Source: Selenomonadales bacterium
GTDB lineage: Bacteria; Bacillota; UBA994
Assembly (NCBI GenBank): GCA_018335585.1
Contig: JAGXRZ010000020.1
Coordinates: 62,001 to 126,000, forward strand
Direction: 5' to 3'
Length of the DNA: 64,000 nt
Part shown: positions 8,016-16,753 of the stretch, piece by piece
Layout of the letters: each line of letters opens with the position of its first letter
Position numbering within the stretch: position 1 is the first letter of the stretch
Position numbers and translations under genes: made by a program
The notes under the pieces: generated by a model
Seen by the model: only the letters and a program-made list of their open reading frames with translations
Database searches by the model: none
Told to the model about the DNA's origin: nothing

Positions 8016-9858
8016 GATGTCCTCCTCTGTTGTCGTTTTGCTGCAATGGGCGCACAGGGCCGGGCGGGACAAGGCATTTTGGCCCGTATCCTATCAAGTC
8101 ATCCCGCCCGGCATCCCGCAAGGCTTTCCGCACCGTAGCGTGATTCTTAGGCAGGAAATACTGCAGCAGCGAGCGTTGGGCGTTTTTCTCGGCCGCACTC
8201 CGCGGCACATGTACGCTCTCCTGTGTAAGCGGGTGAATGCCCGTGTAGTACATAGCGGTAGAGAGTGACCCGGGAGTCGGTATAAAGTCCTGCACCTGCT
8301 CGGGTCGCAGGCGTTCATCCCGCAAATACTCCGCCATCTCTATAGCATCGTCAAGGGTGCTACCGGGGTGACTGGACATAAAGTATGGCACGACAAACTG
8401 CCGTTTGCCTAAACGCACGTTCACTTGTTCGTAGCGCCGTAAAAACTCCTTATACACGGCCTGCGGCGGTTTCCCCATGAGACGGAGCACTCTGGCCGAT
8501 ACGTGCTCCGGAGCAAGCTTGAGCTGACCGCTGACGTGGTGCTCACATAGTTCGCTCAGGAAAACGTCGTCAGCATCAAGGAGGACATAGTCAAAGCGCA
8601 CGCCCGAGCGCACAAAAACCTTCTTCACGCCCGGAAGGTTTCGCACGGCGCGCAGTACAGCTAGGTACTCGTCGTGCCCGGCACACAGGTTACGACAAGG
8701 CTTTGGAGACAGACACTCCTTCCCGCGACAAGAGCCCTCTTCTGCCTGCTTGGCGCAAGCCGGCGTGTGAAAATTAGCCGTCGGGCCGCCGATGTCATGG
8801 ATATAGCCCTTGAAGTTCGGCAAAGTGGTGAGCAAGCGCGCCTCCGCTACGATTGAGTCTAGGCTGCGCCGCTGAATGACCCGCCCTTGATGGGCGGTCA
8901 GAGCACAGAAAGAACAGCCGCCGTAGCAGCCGCGATGGCTCGTGATGCTAAACTCGACTTCATCGATGGCCTTGACGCCCGCTGCACTATAACTTGGGTG
9001 CGGTCGACGTGTAAACGGCAGGCCATAGACCCAGTCCATTTGCTCTATGGTAAGCGGCACGGGAGGCGGGTTGACGCAGACATAGGCGTTCCCGTGTAGC
9101 TGGGCGAGTGTGCTCCCGCCAAACGGGTTTTCTTCGTTACGCGCTAGGCGAAAGGCTTCGGCAAACTTGATTTTGTCCTCAACAATCGCCGCAAAACTTG
9201 GCAACAGGACAGCTTCTCTTGGCAAGGCAGACGACAAGTAACAAGCGCCGCGAATGTCGGAGTAATCCGTTAGGCCTTCCTTCAGCCGCTCGGCGACGCT
9301 TAAGAGCGAGAACTCGCTCATGCCGTACAAGAGAAGGTCTGCTTTGCTGTCAAGTAGCACCGAGCGGCGCAGTGCGTCTGCCCAGTAGTCGTAGTGAGCA
9401 AGGCGCCGCAAAGATGCTTCGATGCCGCCAAGAATAATCGGTAGGCCCGGCAACGCTTCTCGCGCACGATTGGCGTAGACGACGGAGGCTCGGTCAGGTC
9501 GTAGCCCGCCTACACTGCCGGGCGAAAAGTCGTCGACGCGGCGCGGTTTATGGGCCGCCGTGTAGTTAGCGACCATGGAGTCTAAGTTCCCGGCAGTAAC
9601 CAGTACCGCGAGCTGTGGCCGACCAAGCACCTTAAAAGCATTTAGTTCACGCCAGTTTGGCTGCGCCACAATGCCAATGCGGTAACCGGCACCCTCTAGC
9701 ACCCTAGCTACCAAAGCCGCGCCAAAGCTTGGGTGATCTACATAGGCGTCGCCGGTAATCAGGACAAAATCTAGTTCATCCCATCCGCGCTCTGCCATCT
9801 CCTGTTTGGACATCGGCAGCGGTCGGGACGCTTTGCCTCTACGGGTTAGGTTTGACAA
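7963..9858 (-). CDS. ygiQ: YgiQ-family radical SAM protein
   Basis: Large radical-SAM protein of the YgiQ family (631 residues); the biochemical role of the family is not established. It has the N-terminal ERGWDELDFVLITGDAYVD motif, the cluster motif HRGCYGGCSFCALTAHQG near residue 320, and a further Cys-rich stretch (AEEGSCRGKECLSPKPCRN). The ORF starts with ATG at 9864, but that codon is 1 nt from the AAGGGAG, while TTG at 9858 is 7 nt away and is preferred. A third possible start, ATG at 9813, lacks an SD. The basic tail of about 30 residues overlaps the rimO start by 53 bp. Confidence 0.92.
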   Translation of the reverse strand: MSNLTRRGKASRPLPMSKQEMAERGWDELDFVLITGDAYVDHPSFGAALVARVLEGAGYRIGIVAQPNWRELNAFKVLGRPQLAVLVTAGNLDSMVANYTAAHKPRRVDDFSPGSVGGLRPDRASVVYANRAREALPGLPIILGGIEASLRRLAHYDYWADALRRSVLLDSKADLLLYGMSEFSLLSVAERLKEGLTDYSDIRGACYLSSALPREAVLLPSFAAIVEDKIKFAEAFRLARNEENPFGGSTLAQLHGNAYVCVNPPPVPLTIEQMDWVYGLPFTRRPHPSYSAAGVKAIDEVEFSITSHRGCYGGCSFCALTAHQGRVIQRRSLDSIVAEARLLTTLPNFKGYIHDIGGPTANFHTPACAKQAEEGSCRGKECLSPKPCRNLCAGHDEYLAVLRAVRNLPGVKKVFVRSGVRFDYVLLDADDVFLSELCEHHVSGQLKLAPEHVSARVLRLMGKPPQAVYKEFLRRYEQVNVRLGKRQFVVPYFMSSHPGSTLDDAIEMAEYLRDERLRPEQVQDFIPTPGSLSTAMYYTGIHPLTQESVHVPRSAAEKNAQRSLLQYFLPKNHATVRKALRDAGRDDLIGYGPKCLVPPGPVRPLQQNDNRGGHHANRDDKSRVRQKPGRR

Positions 9859-10597
9859 AGGCATACTCCCTTACAGCTTGGGTTTGTGCGGGTAGCATAG
9901 AACCATTAACCACAATGTCCACAACCCTAGCTCTTCCTAGGCGCAACTCGATTCTTTCAGCGGCGCGAAACGTCCTTGCCTCACCGGTCATAAGCGTCAT
10001 GGAACTTCGTTCTCCATCTACGTTAACCGAGAGCCAGCAACTCTCGGTGCGCACTCGCACTACTAATTCCAGAGGCCATTCTCTTACCTCGATTACGTCG
10101 CGGATTCCGACGCTCTCGCGCAGTGTCCATGCGGGAGCAGGCGGCGTCGGTGGAGGCGGCGGTGTGGGTGTTTCCGGTGGAGCGGTGGGCGGCAAAGTCA
10201 CCTCCGGCGGGGGCAAAGGCGGGGGCGAGGGCGGCGAAGTCCAGTAGACGTAGTATAAGCCTGCGCCAAAGAGCGCCGTCAGCATAATGGCCACACCCGC
10301 CCACCGTCGCCACGGAACGGGTGGGACTGGTCTATAGGTAACGGAGGGGGTAGCTGTAGACGCGGTCAGCGAGGCAGTAGCAGACAGCGGCAACTGAGAG
10401 AAATCCACGCCGAGCTCCTCGCTCAAAGTGCGAAGAAAGCCACGCAGGTACACGGCTCCGACGGCTAGTCTCTCGACTTCACCTGCCTCGATAGCGGCAA
10501 TAATGTGCGGCCTAATCTTGGTCTTCATGTAAAGGTCTTCGATGGACATGCCCTTAGCTTCCCGCGCCGCCTTAAGCACAGCACCTATTTCCTGCAC
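9839..10597 (-). CDS. RodZ-like helix-turn-helix membrane protein
   Basis: A 252-residue protein with the RodZ layout. It has an N-terminal HTH_25 domain (about residues 5-66, GAVLKAAREAKGMSIEDLY), one transmembrane helix near 100-122, a proline-rich spacer of about 35 residues, and a C-terminal DUF4115-like beta domain ending near the stop. RodZ links cell-wall elongation to MreB; the Bacillus counterpart YmfM sits next to pgsA, as here. GTG at 10597 has GGGAGGTGA 7 nt upstream. It lies 12 nt below ftsK and overlaps ygiQ slightly. Confidence 0.87.
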   Translation of the reverse strand: MQEIGAVLKAAREAKGMSIEDLYMKTKIRPHIIAAIEAGEVERLAVGAVYLRGFLRTLSEELGVDFSQLPLSATASLTASTATPSVTYRPVPPVPWRRWAGVAIMLTALFGAGLYYVYWTSPPSPPPLPPPEVTLPPTAPPETPTPPPPPTPPAPAWTLRESVGIRDVIEVREWPLELVVRVRTESCWLSVNVDGERSSMTLMTGEARTFRAAERIELRLGRARVVDIVVNGSMLPAQTQAVREYAFVKPNP

Positions 10598-10609
10598 TGT
10601 CTCACCTCC

Positions 10610-12775
10610 CTACGAAATGCCTGAACGCTTGGCTTGCTCTAAAATCCCCTTCACGAGGGAATGGTTTTTGTTGATGGTCCTTGGCTTACTGCCGTCTGCC
10701 GCACCGACAATGCCGGCCTCCTGCATCTGGTCAACGATGCGCGCGGCACGCGTGTATCCTAGGCGCATCCGGCGCTGCAACATCGAAACCGAGGCTTGTC
10801 CGGTCTCGACTACGACGCGCACGGCATCATCGAAGCGTTCGTCAAGTCCCCCCTCGCCCTCCCGCGCCGTATGGTCGACTTCTTCGAGGCGGTCAAGTGC
10901 TTCTACGTAGACTGCTTCACCTTGGCTGGAGACAAAATCTACTACTCGTTCTATTTCACGGTTTGAGATAAATGCGCCTTGCACGCGCCTCGCCTTGCTC
11001 TGGCCGACAGGTAAAAACAGCATATCTCCCCGGCCGAGGAGCTTCTCCGCCCCCATCGAATCTAAGATGACGCGCGAATCCACCGCAGAAGACACGGTGA
11101 ACGAAAGCCGCGAGGGAATATTCGCTTTGATCAGCCCGGTAATGACATCTGTTGAAGGGCGCTGCGTGCCGATTACTAGGTGCATGCCGGCGGCACGCGC
11201 CATTTGGGCTAGGCGGCAGATGGCTTCTTCTACTTCATTGCGCGCTACCATCATCAGGTCGGCAAGCTCATCGATGACGATAAGGATGAGCGGCATCCGC
11301 TCGGTCCCCTTTTCCTTAGCGCGCTCGTTATACCTGTCAATATCTCGCACGCCGGCGCGCGCAAAAGCCGCATAGCGCTTCTCCATTTCGCCTGTCGCCC
11401 ACTTAAGTGCGGCAGCAGCCTTTTTGGGGTGATTTAGCACGGGTGCAATTAGATGTGGCACCCCGTTGTAGGCCGAGAGCTCTACTACCTTAGGGTCAAT
11501 CAGCATCAACTTCACTTCGTCGGGGCGCGCTTTAAACAGCACACTGCACACTAATGTGTTGATGCACACGCTCTTGCCTGTACCTGTGGCGCCGGCGATT
11601 AAGAGGTGCGGCATTTGCGCAAGATCCGCCACGACAGCGTTGCCCTCGATGTCTTTGCCTAGCGCCACAGTAAGGGGAGCCGTGGAGTTTATGTACTCTG
11701 TACTCTCTAAGACATCGCGCAATAAGACCGAACTGCGGGCTTTATTGGGCACTTCGATGCCTATGGCTGCTTTCCCGGGGATAGGCGCCTCAATTCGCAC
11801 GCCTTCACTTGCTAGGCTCATCGCTAGGTCATTACTTAGCCCCGTCACTTTGCTCACTTTAGTACCGGGAGCCATCTGGATTTCGTAGCGCGTGCACGTC
11901 GGGCCGCGAGTCACGTCAACCACTTTGGCCCTAATCCCGAAGTTAGCCAAAGTCTCCTCCAAAATGCGAATGTTTTCTTTCTCTTCGCGGCTACCGCGCG
12001 CGTTGCTGGCCTTTAAGCCCCGATTAAGCAAGCTTAGATCCGGCAAAGTATAGTCGCACTGCGGCAGCTTCAACTGCTCCACGCGCTTGGCCAGAGGCTT
12101 GTGAACGGGCGCGTCGGGTAGTGGCGGCTCTGGGAGAGGTTCCTCTTGTAGCGGCTCCGGTAGCGGCTCAACTAACGTTGGTGGCATCTCGCTGGAAACC
12201 GCCGGCTCCGGTCTCAGGTGGGGCTTTGTTTGCAGGCTTTGACTTATTACGCGGTAGGTTTTGGCGCTCAGTGCGACACAGAAGCCGGCTACGGCCCGCA
12301 GTGATCCGCCGGTAAGCAAAAGCAAGCCAATCACAGCTAAGCTCCACACCAGAATCCAGGCGCCGAGGGCACCAAACAGGCTAAGCGACAACCGGCCGAG
12401 CAGCAAGCCCAAAGCACCGACTCCGCCGCTATTAGCGAGTGTCAGCAAGGGGCGTTGAATCGGCGGAATAAGCAGGTACAAGAACACCAAACCGGCAGAG
12501 ACGAGCAACGCCAGGGACAGAACTACCTTAAGCGAAGCACGGCGCGTAAAGGTGATATAAGCGGCATAGTAAAGCATCGCCATCAGAAAGACCCATGCCC
12601 CCCTGCCGCCAAAGCCAAGCCCAAAAAGGTAGTTGCTGACCCGGCCCGCTTGTCCGGTAAGCTCGGGCCAGATCAGGCTGATTAGGGCGAAGATAGCGGC
12701 AACCAAGAGCAAGAGGCCACTCACCTCTTTGGGGAGGCCTCGGGCAGAGCGCGCTGCAGGGTGGCGGCGTGGCAT
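10610..12775 (-). CDS. ftsK: DNA translocase FtsK/SpoIIIE
   Basis: Septal DNA pump of 721 residues. The N-terminal third holds four or five hydrophobic helices, followed by a Pro/Glu-rich linker (about 195-230), the alpha/beta motor with Walker A AGATGTGKSVCIN and Walker B LILIVIDELADLMM, and a gamma winged-helix domain at the C-terminus that reads orienting sequences (TGQASVSMLQRRMRLGYTRA). The ORF opens with TTG at 12781, but AGGAGG is 6 nt from ATG at 12775. In a spore-former this may be the SpoIIIE that moves the chromosome into the forespore; the tepA-ylzJ context fits spoIIIE. Sequence alone does not separate FtsK from SpoIIIE. Confidence 0.95.
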   Translation of the reverse strand: MPRRHPAARSARGLPKEVSGLLLLVAAIFALISLIWPELTGQAGRVSNYLFGLGFGGRGAWVFLMAMLYYAAYITFTRRASLKVVLSLALLVSAGLVFLYLLIPPIQRPLLTLANSGGVGALGLLLGRLSLSLFGALGAWILVWSLAVIGLLLLTGGSLRAVAGFCVALSAKTYRVISQSLQTKPHLRPEPAVSSEMPPTLVEPLPEPLQEEPLPEPPLPDAPVHKPLAKRVEQLKLPQCDYTLPDLSLLNRGLKASNARGSREEKENIRILEETLANFGIRAKVVDVTRGPTCTRYEIQMAPGTKVSKVTGLSNDLAMSLASEGVRIEAPIPGKAAIGIEVPNKARSSVLLRDVLESTEYINSTAPLTVALGKDIEGNAVVADLAQMPHLLIAGATGTGKSVCINTLVCSVLFKARPDEVKLMLIDPKVVELSAYNGVPHLIAPVLNHPKKAAAALKWATGEMEKRYAAFARAGVRDIDRYNERAKEKGTERMPLILIVIDELADLMMVARNEVEEAICRLAQMARAAGMHLVIGTQRPSTDVITGLIKANIPSRLSFTVSSAVDSRVILDSMGAEKLLGRGDMLFLPVGQSKARRVQGAFISNREIERVVDFVSSQGEAVYVEALDRLEEVDHTAREGEGGLDERFDDAVRVVVETGQASVSMLQRRMRLGYTRAARIVDQMQEAGIVGAADGSKPRTINKNHSLVKGILEQAKRSGIS

Positions 12776-12785
12776 GGGCAACCTC

Positions 12786-13601
12786 CTATCTCACCAGTAG
12801 CATAGTCAAAATACCGACAGCCCACACGTAGTAGGCAAAATAGCTGAGCTTGCCGCGCTTTAACATTTGTACAAGGCCTAGAATAGCCAGCACGCCGGTA
12901 AAAGCAGCTACTAGGACGCCCACAGCTATCCACGACAAAGGCACTGTAAAACCCACGTCGAGCACAGCAGGTATCTCAAGCAGCGATGCCCCTAAAATTG
13001 CCGGGATTGACAAAAGAAAAGAGAAGCGCGTGGCAGTCTCGCGGTCGTAACCGAGGAAGAGCCCGGTACTAATGGTGAGGCCCGAGCGCGATATGCCTGG
13101 CGTAATAGCCAAGCCCTGGGCTAGGCCGACCGCTAGGGCATCTCGAATACGCATATCCCAGAGTGTCTTCGTCCCCTGCAGGCGGCTAACCACAAGCAAG
13201 ATAATGCCGGTAACAATTAAAGCAAAACCAACAAAGCGCGGCGCAGAGAAGAGAGCAATAAACACCTCTTTTAGCCCTACGCCAATTAAGCCCGTGGGCA
13301 CGCTAGCGAAGAGGAGCAGCAGCACCAGACGCCTATACAGCCTAATTTCGTCATCCTGCATGCCGCTTGGCACAAAACCCACGAAACTAAGGCAGGCTAC
13401 CAGTAGCTGCTTAATGTCCCGTGCGAAAACGATGCATACCGAGAGCAATGTCCCAAGGTGCAACGCGACCTCAAGTGCTACGCCCGGAGCCTGTACACCC
13501 AAAAGATGCTGTCCCAACACCAAGTGCCCGGAGCTAGAGACGGGGAGAAATTCGGTAAGCCCTTGGATTACAGCGAGAGTGACAATGTCGCCGAGCGTCA
13601 A
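12786..13601 (-). CDS. uppP: undecaprenyl-diphosphatase UppP/BacA
   Basis: Integral membrane phosphatase that recycles undecaprenyl diphosphate, the lipid carrier for cell-wall synthesis, and gives bacitracin tolerance. Both signature loops are present: EFLPVSSSGHLVLGQH near residue 17 and ITPGISRSGLTI near residue 165. The hydrophobicity fits 7-8 helices, and 271 residues is the usual length. The start is TTG at 13601, with AGGGG 8 nt upstream. It sits between ylzJ and ftsK, a place where Bacillus has no uppP, and has its own palindromic upstream region. UppS, encoded at 38005, makes its substrate. Confidence 0.95.
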   Translation of the reverse strand: MTLGDIVTLAVIQGLTEFLPVSSSGHLVLGQHLLGVQAPGVALEVALHLGTLLSVCIVFARDIKQLLVACLSFVGFVPSGMQDDEIRLYRRLVLLLLFASVPTGLIGVGLKEVFIALFSAPRFVGFALIVTGIILLVVSRLQGTKTLWDMRIRDALAVGLAQGLAITPGISRSGLTISTGLFLGYDRETATRFSFLLSIPAILGASLLEIPAVLDVGFTVPLSWIAVGVLVAAFTGVLAILGLVQMLKRGKLSYFAYYVWAVGILTMLLVR

Positions 13602-13629
13602 CGCGTTCGCCCCTTTCGTACTAAAAGCA

Positions 13630-13663
13630 TTATACCACAGGGCTTAACAGCGCTGTGGTATAA
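13630..13663 (-). terminator. long palindrome between ylzJ and uppP (terminator with embedded -10)
   Basis: Perfect 11-bp inverted repeat TTATACCACAG / CTGTGGTATAA with a 12-nt loop, just after ylzJ. On the minus strand it is followed by TGCTTTTAG, a weak T-tract, so it could end the dpaA-ylzJ operon. Its distal arm also forms an extended -10 (TGGTATAAT, 13629-13634) facing uppP, with no recognisable -35. It could serve as terminator, promoter, operator, or a mix. Confidence 0.6.
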
Positions 13664-13687
13664 GGGACAAAAAGAGAAAGTGAATTC

Positions 13688-13885
13688 TCAAATCACCCTC
13701 CCCGGCGAGAACTCGGGCGAGAGAAAATCGCGGGGGTTGGTGCTAAGCAACTGCACTATCTGGTACTTTCCGTCCGGCAGCGGCAGAACGCGCAAGCGTC
13801 TGCCGCGATATGCTATCTCGTGCAAGGGGGGCACTTTGTCAAGTTCTGCGAGTATGATCTCCTCGGGGATGATGGTGTATAGCAT
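13688..13885 (-). CDS. ylzJ: YlzJ-like protein
   Basis: A 65-residue protein of the YlzJ family, whose role is unknown. It begins [14 protein letters not shown] and continues with a family-typical acidic then basic pattern. Its ATG overlaps the tepA stop (TGATG), the same tepA-ylzJ coupling seen in Bacillus and many Clostridia upstream of spoIIIE. No membrane segment or catalytic motif is visible. A large palindrome lies 24 bp downstream and probably ends the operon. Confidence 0.83.
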   Translation of the reverse strand: MLYTIIPEEIILAELDKVPPLHEIAYRGRRLRVLPLPDGKYQIVQLLSTNPRDFLSPEFSPGRVI

Positions 13886-14571
13886 CAGTGTTCACCTCGC
13901 GCGAGCGAGCGCAGTTTGGCGAGGGCCTCCCCCAGTCCGCCTACGCTGTCGATTAAGCCTGCGTTTACTGCTTCCTTGCCGACAACCACGGTGCCGATAT
14001 CGCGCGCTAACTCCCCGGTGCGAAACATCAGCTCGCGGAAGCGCTCGGTGGTGATGCGACTGTTGCTGACTACAAAACGCACTACACGCTCCTGCATCTT
14101 GTCGAGATAGTCAAAGGTCTGTGGCACACCGATGACGAGTCCCGTAAGCCGTATGGGGTGAATAGTCATCGTAGCCGTTTCGGCGATGAAGGAGTATTTC
14201 GCTGCTACCGCAATAGGCACACCAATGGAGTGCCCTCCGCCCAAAACTAAGGAGACTGCGGGCTTGGACATGCTCGCGACCATCTCGGCAATAGCGAGCC
14301 CAGCCTCCACATCGCCGCCCACGGTGTTAAGGATTAAGAGCAGGCCTTGAATCTTTGGGTCTTGTTCTATAGCCACCAACTGGGGGATGATGTGCTCGTA
14401 TTTGGTGGTTTTGTTTTGCGGCGGCAGAATCATATGTCCTTCAATCTGCCCCACAATGGTCATGGCATGAATGTTGCTTTCATTGGATGGCAGTTGTGTC
14501 TGCCCTAATCCTTGGATTACCTCTAGGTTCGTACCGCTGTCCTTGTTCTCCTGCTGCTCTGAAAACACCAC
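13885..14571 (-). CDS. tepA: ClpP-family serine protease TepA
   Basis: A 228-residue member of the TepA branch of the ClpP/SppA fold, described in Bacillus as translocation-enhancing protein and linked to sporulation. Visible features are the [19 protein letters not shown] strand-helix, the nucleophile region [15 protein letters not shown] with the Ser in GHS, and [11 protein letters not shown] with the candidate catalytic His. The N-terminus (about 30 residues) is polar and has no signal peptide. The start is one of two consecutive GTG codons after AGGAGG at the 14571 end. It is followed directly by ylzJ. Confidence 0.9.
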   Translation of the reverse strand: MVFSEQQENKDSGTNLEVIQGLGQTQLPSNESNIHAMTIVGQIEGHMILPPQNKTTKYEHIIPQLVAIEQDPKIQGLLLILNTVGGDVEAGLAIAEMVASMSKPAVSLVLGGGHSIGVPIAVAAKYSFIAETATMTIHPIRLTGLVIGVPQTFDYLDKMQERVVRFVVSNSRITTERFRELMFRTGELARDIGTVVVGKEAVNAGLIDSVGGLGEALAKLRSLARGEH

Positions 14572-14630
14572 TTCTCCTCCTCTTGCACCACACCCCTAGT
14601 GTGCCTGAGGCTTCCGGAGAAAATGCAGTG

Positions 14631-15509
14631 TTACGCCTTGCCGACTGCCTGCAGGGCTTGCTCGACAATCTCGGCCTCCGCTTTGCTGATGGAGTAGAGA
14701 GGCGGCCTAAGAGCCCCTCCCGCTAAGCCGAGGCGGTTTAGCGCCCACTTTAGCGGTATGGGACTTGTCGTGCAGAACAAGGCCTTAAACAGCGGGAAAA
14801 CCTTTGCGTGCACTGCCTGCGCTTGTTTGTAGTTGCCCGCGAAATGGGCGCGGAGCATCTCTGCAATCTCCTGCCCAATGATGTGGGAAGCCACGCTTAC
14901 CACGCCCTCTGCCCCTACAGCTAGCATAGGCAGTGTCAGTGAGTCGTCCCCCGAGTAAAGGACAAAATCTCTACGTACCGCACGGATAATCTCGCTGACT
15001 TGGTCTAGGTTGCCGCTCGCTTCCTTGATGCCTAGGAAAGACGAAGCCTGCGACAGCCTCACTACAGTAGACGGTAGCATGTTGCAGCCGGTACGGCCGG
15101 GAACGTTGTAGATGAGAATGGGAACGTCGACAGCGCGCGCCACCTCTGTGAAGTGATGATACAGGCTGTCTTGCGGCGGCTTGTTGTAGTATGGAGTCAC
15201 TACCATTATGCCGTCGGCACCTGCGTCTACCGCAGCACGCGCTCCTTGCAGTGTATCGCTAGTTGAGTTTGTGCCCACGCCCGCGAGCACCTTAGCTCGC
15301 CCGCGGCATACATCTTGGGTTAGCTCAATCAGCAGGACGCGTTCGGCGGCAGAAAGAGTAGGCGACTCGCCCGTCGTGCCAGATACGACAATGGTTTCCG
15401 TGCCTGTAGCAATAAGGTGTTCGGCTAGGCGTCTGACGCACCTTTGGTCAAGATTCCCTTCCTCGTCAAAAGGGGTCGCCATGGCGGTGAGCAGGCGTCC
15501 GAAATGCAT
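14631..15509 (-). CDS. dapA: 4-hydroxy-tetrahydrodipicolinate synthase
   Basis: Condenses pyruvate with aspartate semialdehyde, the first committed step to diaminopimelate, lysine and, in spores, dipicolinic acid. The TIM-barrel enzyme (292 residues) has the GTTGESPTLS phosphate/keto-acid loop, the Tyr in ILIYNVPGRTG and the Schiff-base Lys in GIKEASGNLDQ. The ORF opens at 15518 (MDLM), but the AAAGG is 9 nt from ATG at 15509, and MHFGRLLTAM matches the family start. It lies 17 nt below dapG, so aspartate kinase and DapA are co-expressed with dipicolinate synthase. Confidence 0.97.
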   Translation of the reverse strand: MHFGRLLTAMATPFDEEGNLDQRCVRRLAEHLIATGTETIVVSGTTGESPTLSAAERVLLIELTQDVCRGRAKVLAGVGTNSTSDTLQGARAAVDAGADGIMVVTPYYNKPPQDSLYHHFTEVARAVDVPILIYNVPGRTGCNMLPSTVVRLSQASSFLGIKEASGNLDQVSEIIRAVRRDFVLYSGDDSLTLPMLAVGAEGVVSVASHIIGQEIAEMLRAHFAGNYKQAQAVHAKVFPLFKALFCTTSPIPLKWALNRLGLAGGALRPPLYSISKAEAEIVEQALQAVGKA

Positions 15510-15526
15510 TAGATCCATCCTTTCTT

Positions 15527-16732
15527 CTACTCTGTGTTTAACCCGAAGTGCCGATGCAAGGCTTTAGTAGCCGATTCAACATCTCCTTGGTCAATCAAGA
15601 CCGAGATTGTCAAGTGCGAGTCGCTCGACTGCAGAATACGTACCTGTGCTTCGCGCAATGCGGCAACGACACGCGACATCACCCCGGGCACCCCGCGCAT
15701 ACCAGTGCCGATGACGCTCACCTTTGCGCAGCCACAGCGGAAATCCGGCGCGAGCGGCAAGGTCTCTAGCGCAGCACGCGCTTTCTCAACATCTTCTTCC
15801 GGAATGATAAAACGCTTAACTTCCGGACTAACGTTAATGAGGTCTACACTGACGCCTGCTCCTGCCAGGCGGCTAAAGATGTCAAGCTCAAGTGCTCCGT
15901 CGTCGCTAGGCGTGGCGATGGACACGCGTGCTACTTTAAGAATGTGGGCTACGGCCGTGACCGGTCGGCCGCGTTTGTTTTCATAGAGGACGGCGTTGGC
16001 AATCGTTGTCCCCGGCGCGTCTCCACATGTGCTCTTCACGACCAAAGGAATATTGCGCTGCATGGCCAGCTCGACTGCCCGCGGATGAATGACTTTTGAG
16101 CCTTGGGAGGCCATCTGAAACACCTCTCCGTAATCTAAGAAGCTGAGCACTTTGGCTTCAGGCACAAGACGAGGGTCAGCTGTCATAATACCTTCTACAT
16201 CGGTGTAGATCTCTACGTTAACAGCGCCTAAGGCCACGCCTAGCGCTGCCGCTGTAGTGTCGCTCCCGCCCCGCCCTAGGGTTGTGATGTTTCCTTCACT
16301 GCTTGCTCCCTGAAAACCTGCTACCACAGGTACGATCCCTTGTTTCAGGAGGCTTAGCACGAAGGTCGGGTCTACTGCGGTTATTCTAGCGTCCCCAAAT
16401 GAATTATCTGTCATGATACCTGCCTGCCAGCCGCTAAGTGGCAGGGGGTTAAGCCCGGCCTTGCGTAAGGCGCTAGCCATCACGGCAACCGAGATAAGCT
16501 CTCCGCAGGCCATCACTAAATCCCGGTCACGCGCGCTAGATACTCCCGCTTGATTTACCAGGGTCAGCAAAGTATCGGTAGCATACGGTTCGCCTAGGCG
16601 CCCCATCGCCGAAACCACGACTACGACTTCATGCCCTTTCGCCTTAACCCCGCGCACCTTGCTGACCACGTGCTCGCGCATAGCGGCTGTAGCTACGGAT
16701 GTCCCTCCAAATTTTTGAACAACAATTGCCAT
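15527..16732 (-). CDS. dapG: aspartate kinase
   Basis: Phosphorylates aspartate, the entry step to lysine, diaminopimelate, threonine and methionine. The 401-residue protein starts with the kinase motif KFGGTSVAT, carries TDVEGIMTADPR in the amino-acid-kinase domain, and ends with two ACT domains (from about residue 265) that bind feedback effectors. ATG at 16732 has GGGAGG 6 nt upstream. In Bacillus the dapG-type isoenzyme sits after spoVFB and asd; here asd is missing and the gene follows dpaB directly. Which amino acid inhibits it cannot be read from the sequence. Confidence 0.95.
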   Translation of the reverse strand: MAIVVQKFGGTSVATAAMREHVVSKVRGVKAKGHEVVVVVSAMGRLGEPYATDTLLTLVNQAGVSSARDRDLVMACGELISVAVMASALRKAGLNPLPLSGWQAGIMTDNSFGDARITAVDPTFVLSLLKQGIVPVVAGFQGASSEGNITTLGRGGSDTTAAALGVALGAVNVEIYTDVEGIMTADPRLVPEAKVLSFLDYGEVFQMASQGSKVIHPRAVELAMQRNIPLVVKSTCGDAPGTTIANAVLYENKRGRPVTAVAHILKVARVSIATPSDDGALELDIFSRLAGAGVSVDLINVSPEVKRFIIPEEDVEKARAALETLPLAPDFRCGCAKVSVIGTGMRGVPGVMSRVVAALREAQVRILQSSDSHLTISVLIDQGDVESATKALHRHFGLNTE

Positions 16733-16753
16733 TGTGTGCCTCCCGTCCTCCCG

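Noticed and set aside
9852-10247. Gly/Val-rich + strand frame opposite rodZ
   Set aside because: It only mirrors the proline-rich linker of the RodZ-like protein; there is no independent evidence.
10130-10250. GC-rich repeated tract inside the rodZ-like gene, considered as a nucleotide repeat
   Set aside because: It encodes the variable Pro/Thr/Glu spacer of a RodZ-type protein; there is no exact tandem unit.
13072-13647. 191-codon + strand frame opposite uppP
   Set aside because: Antisense to a conserved membrane protein gene, Ser/Arg/Thr-rich, no SD.
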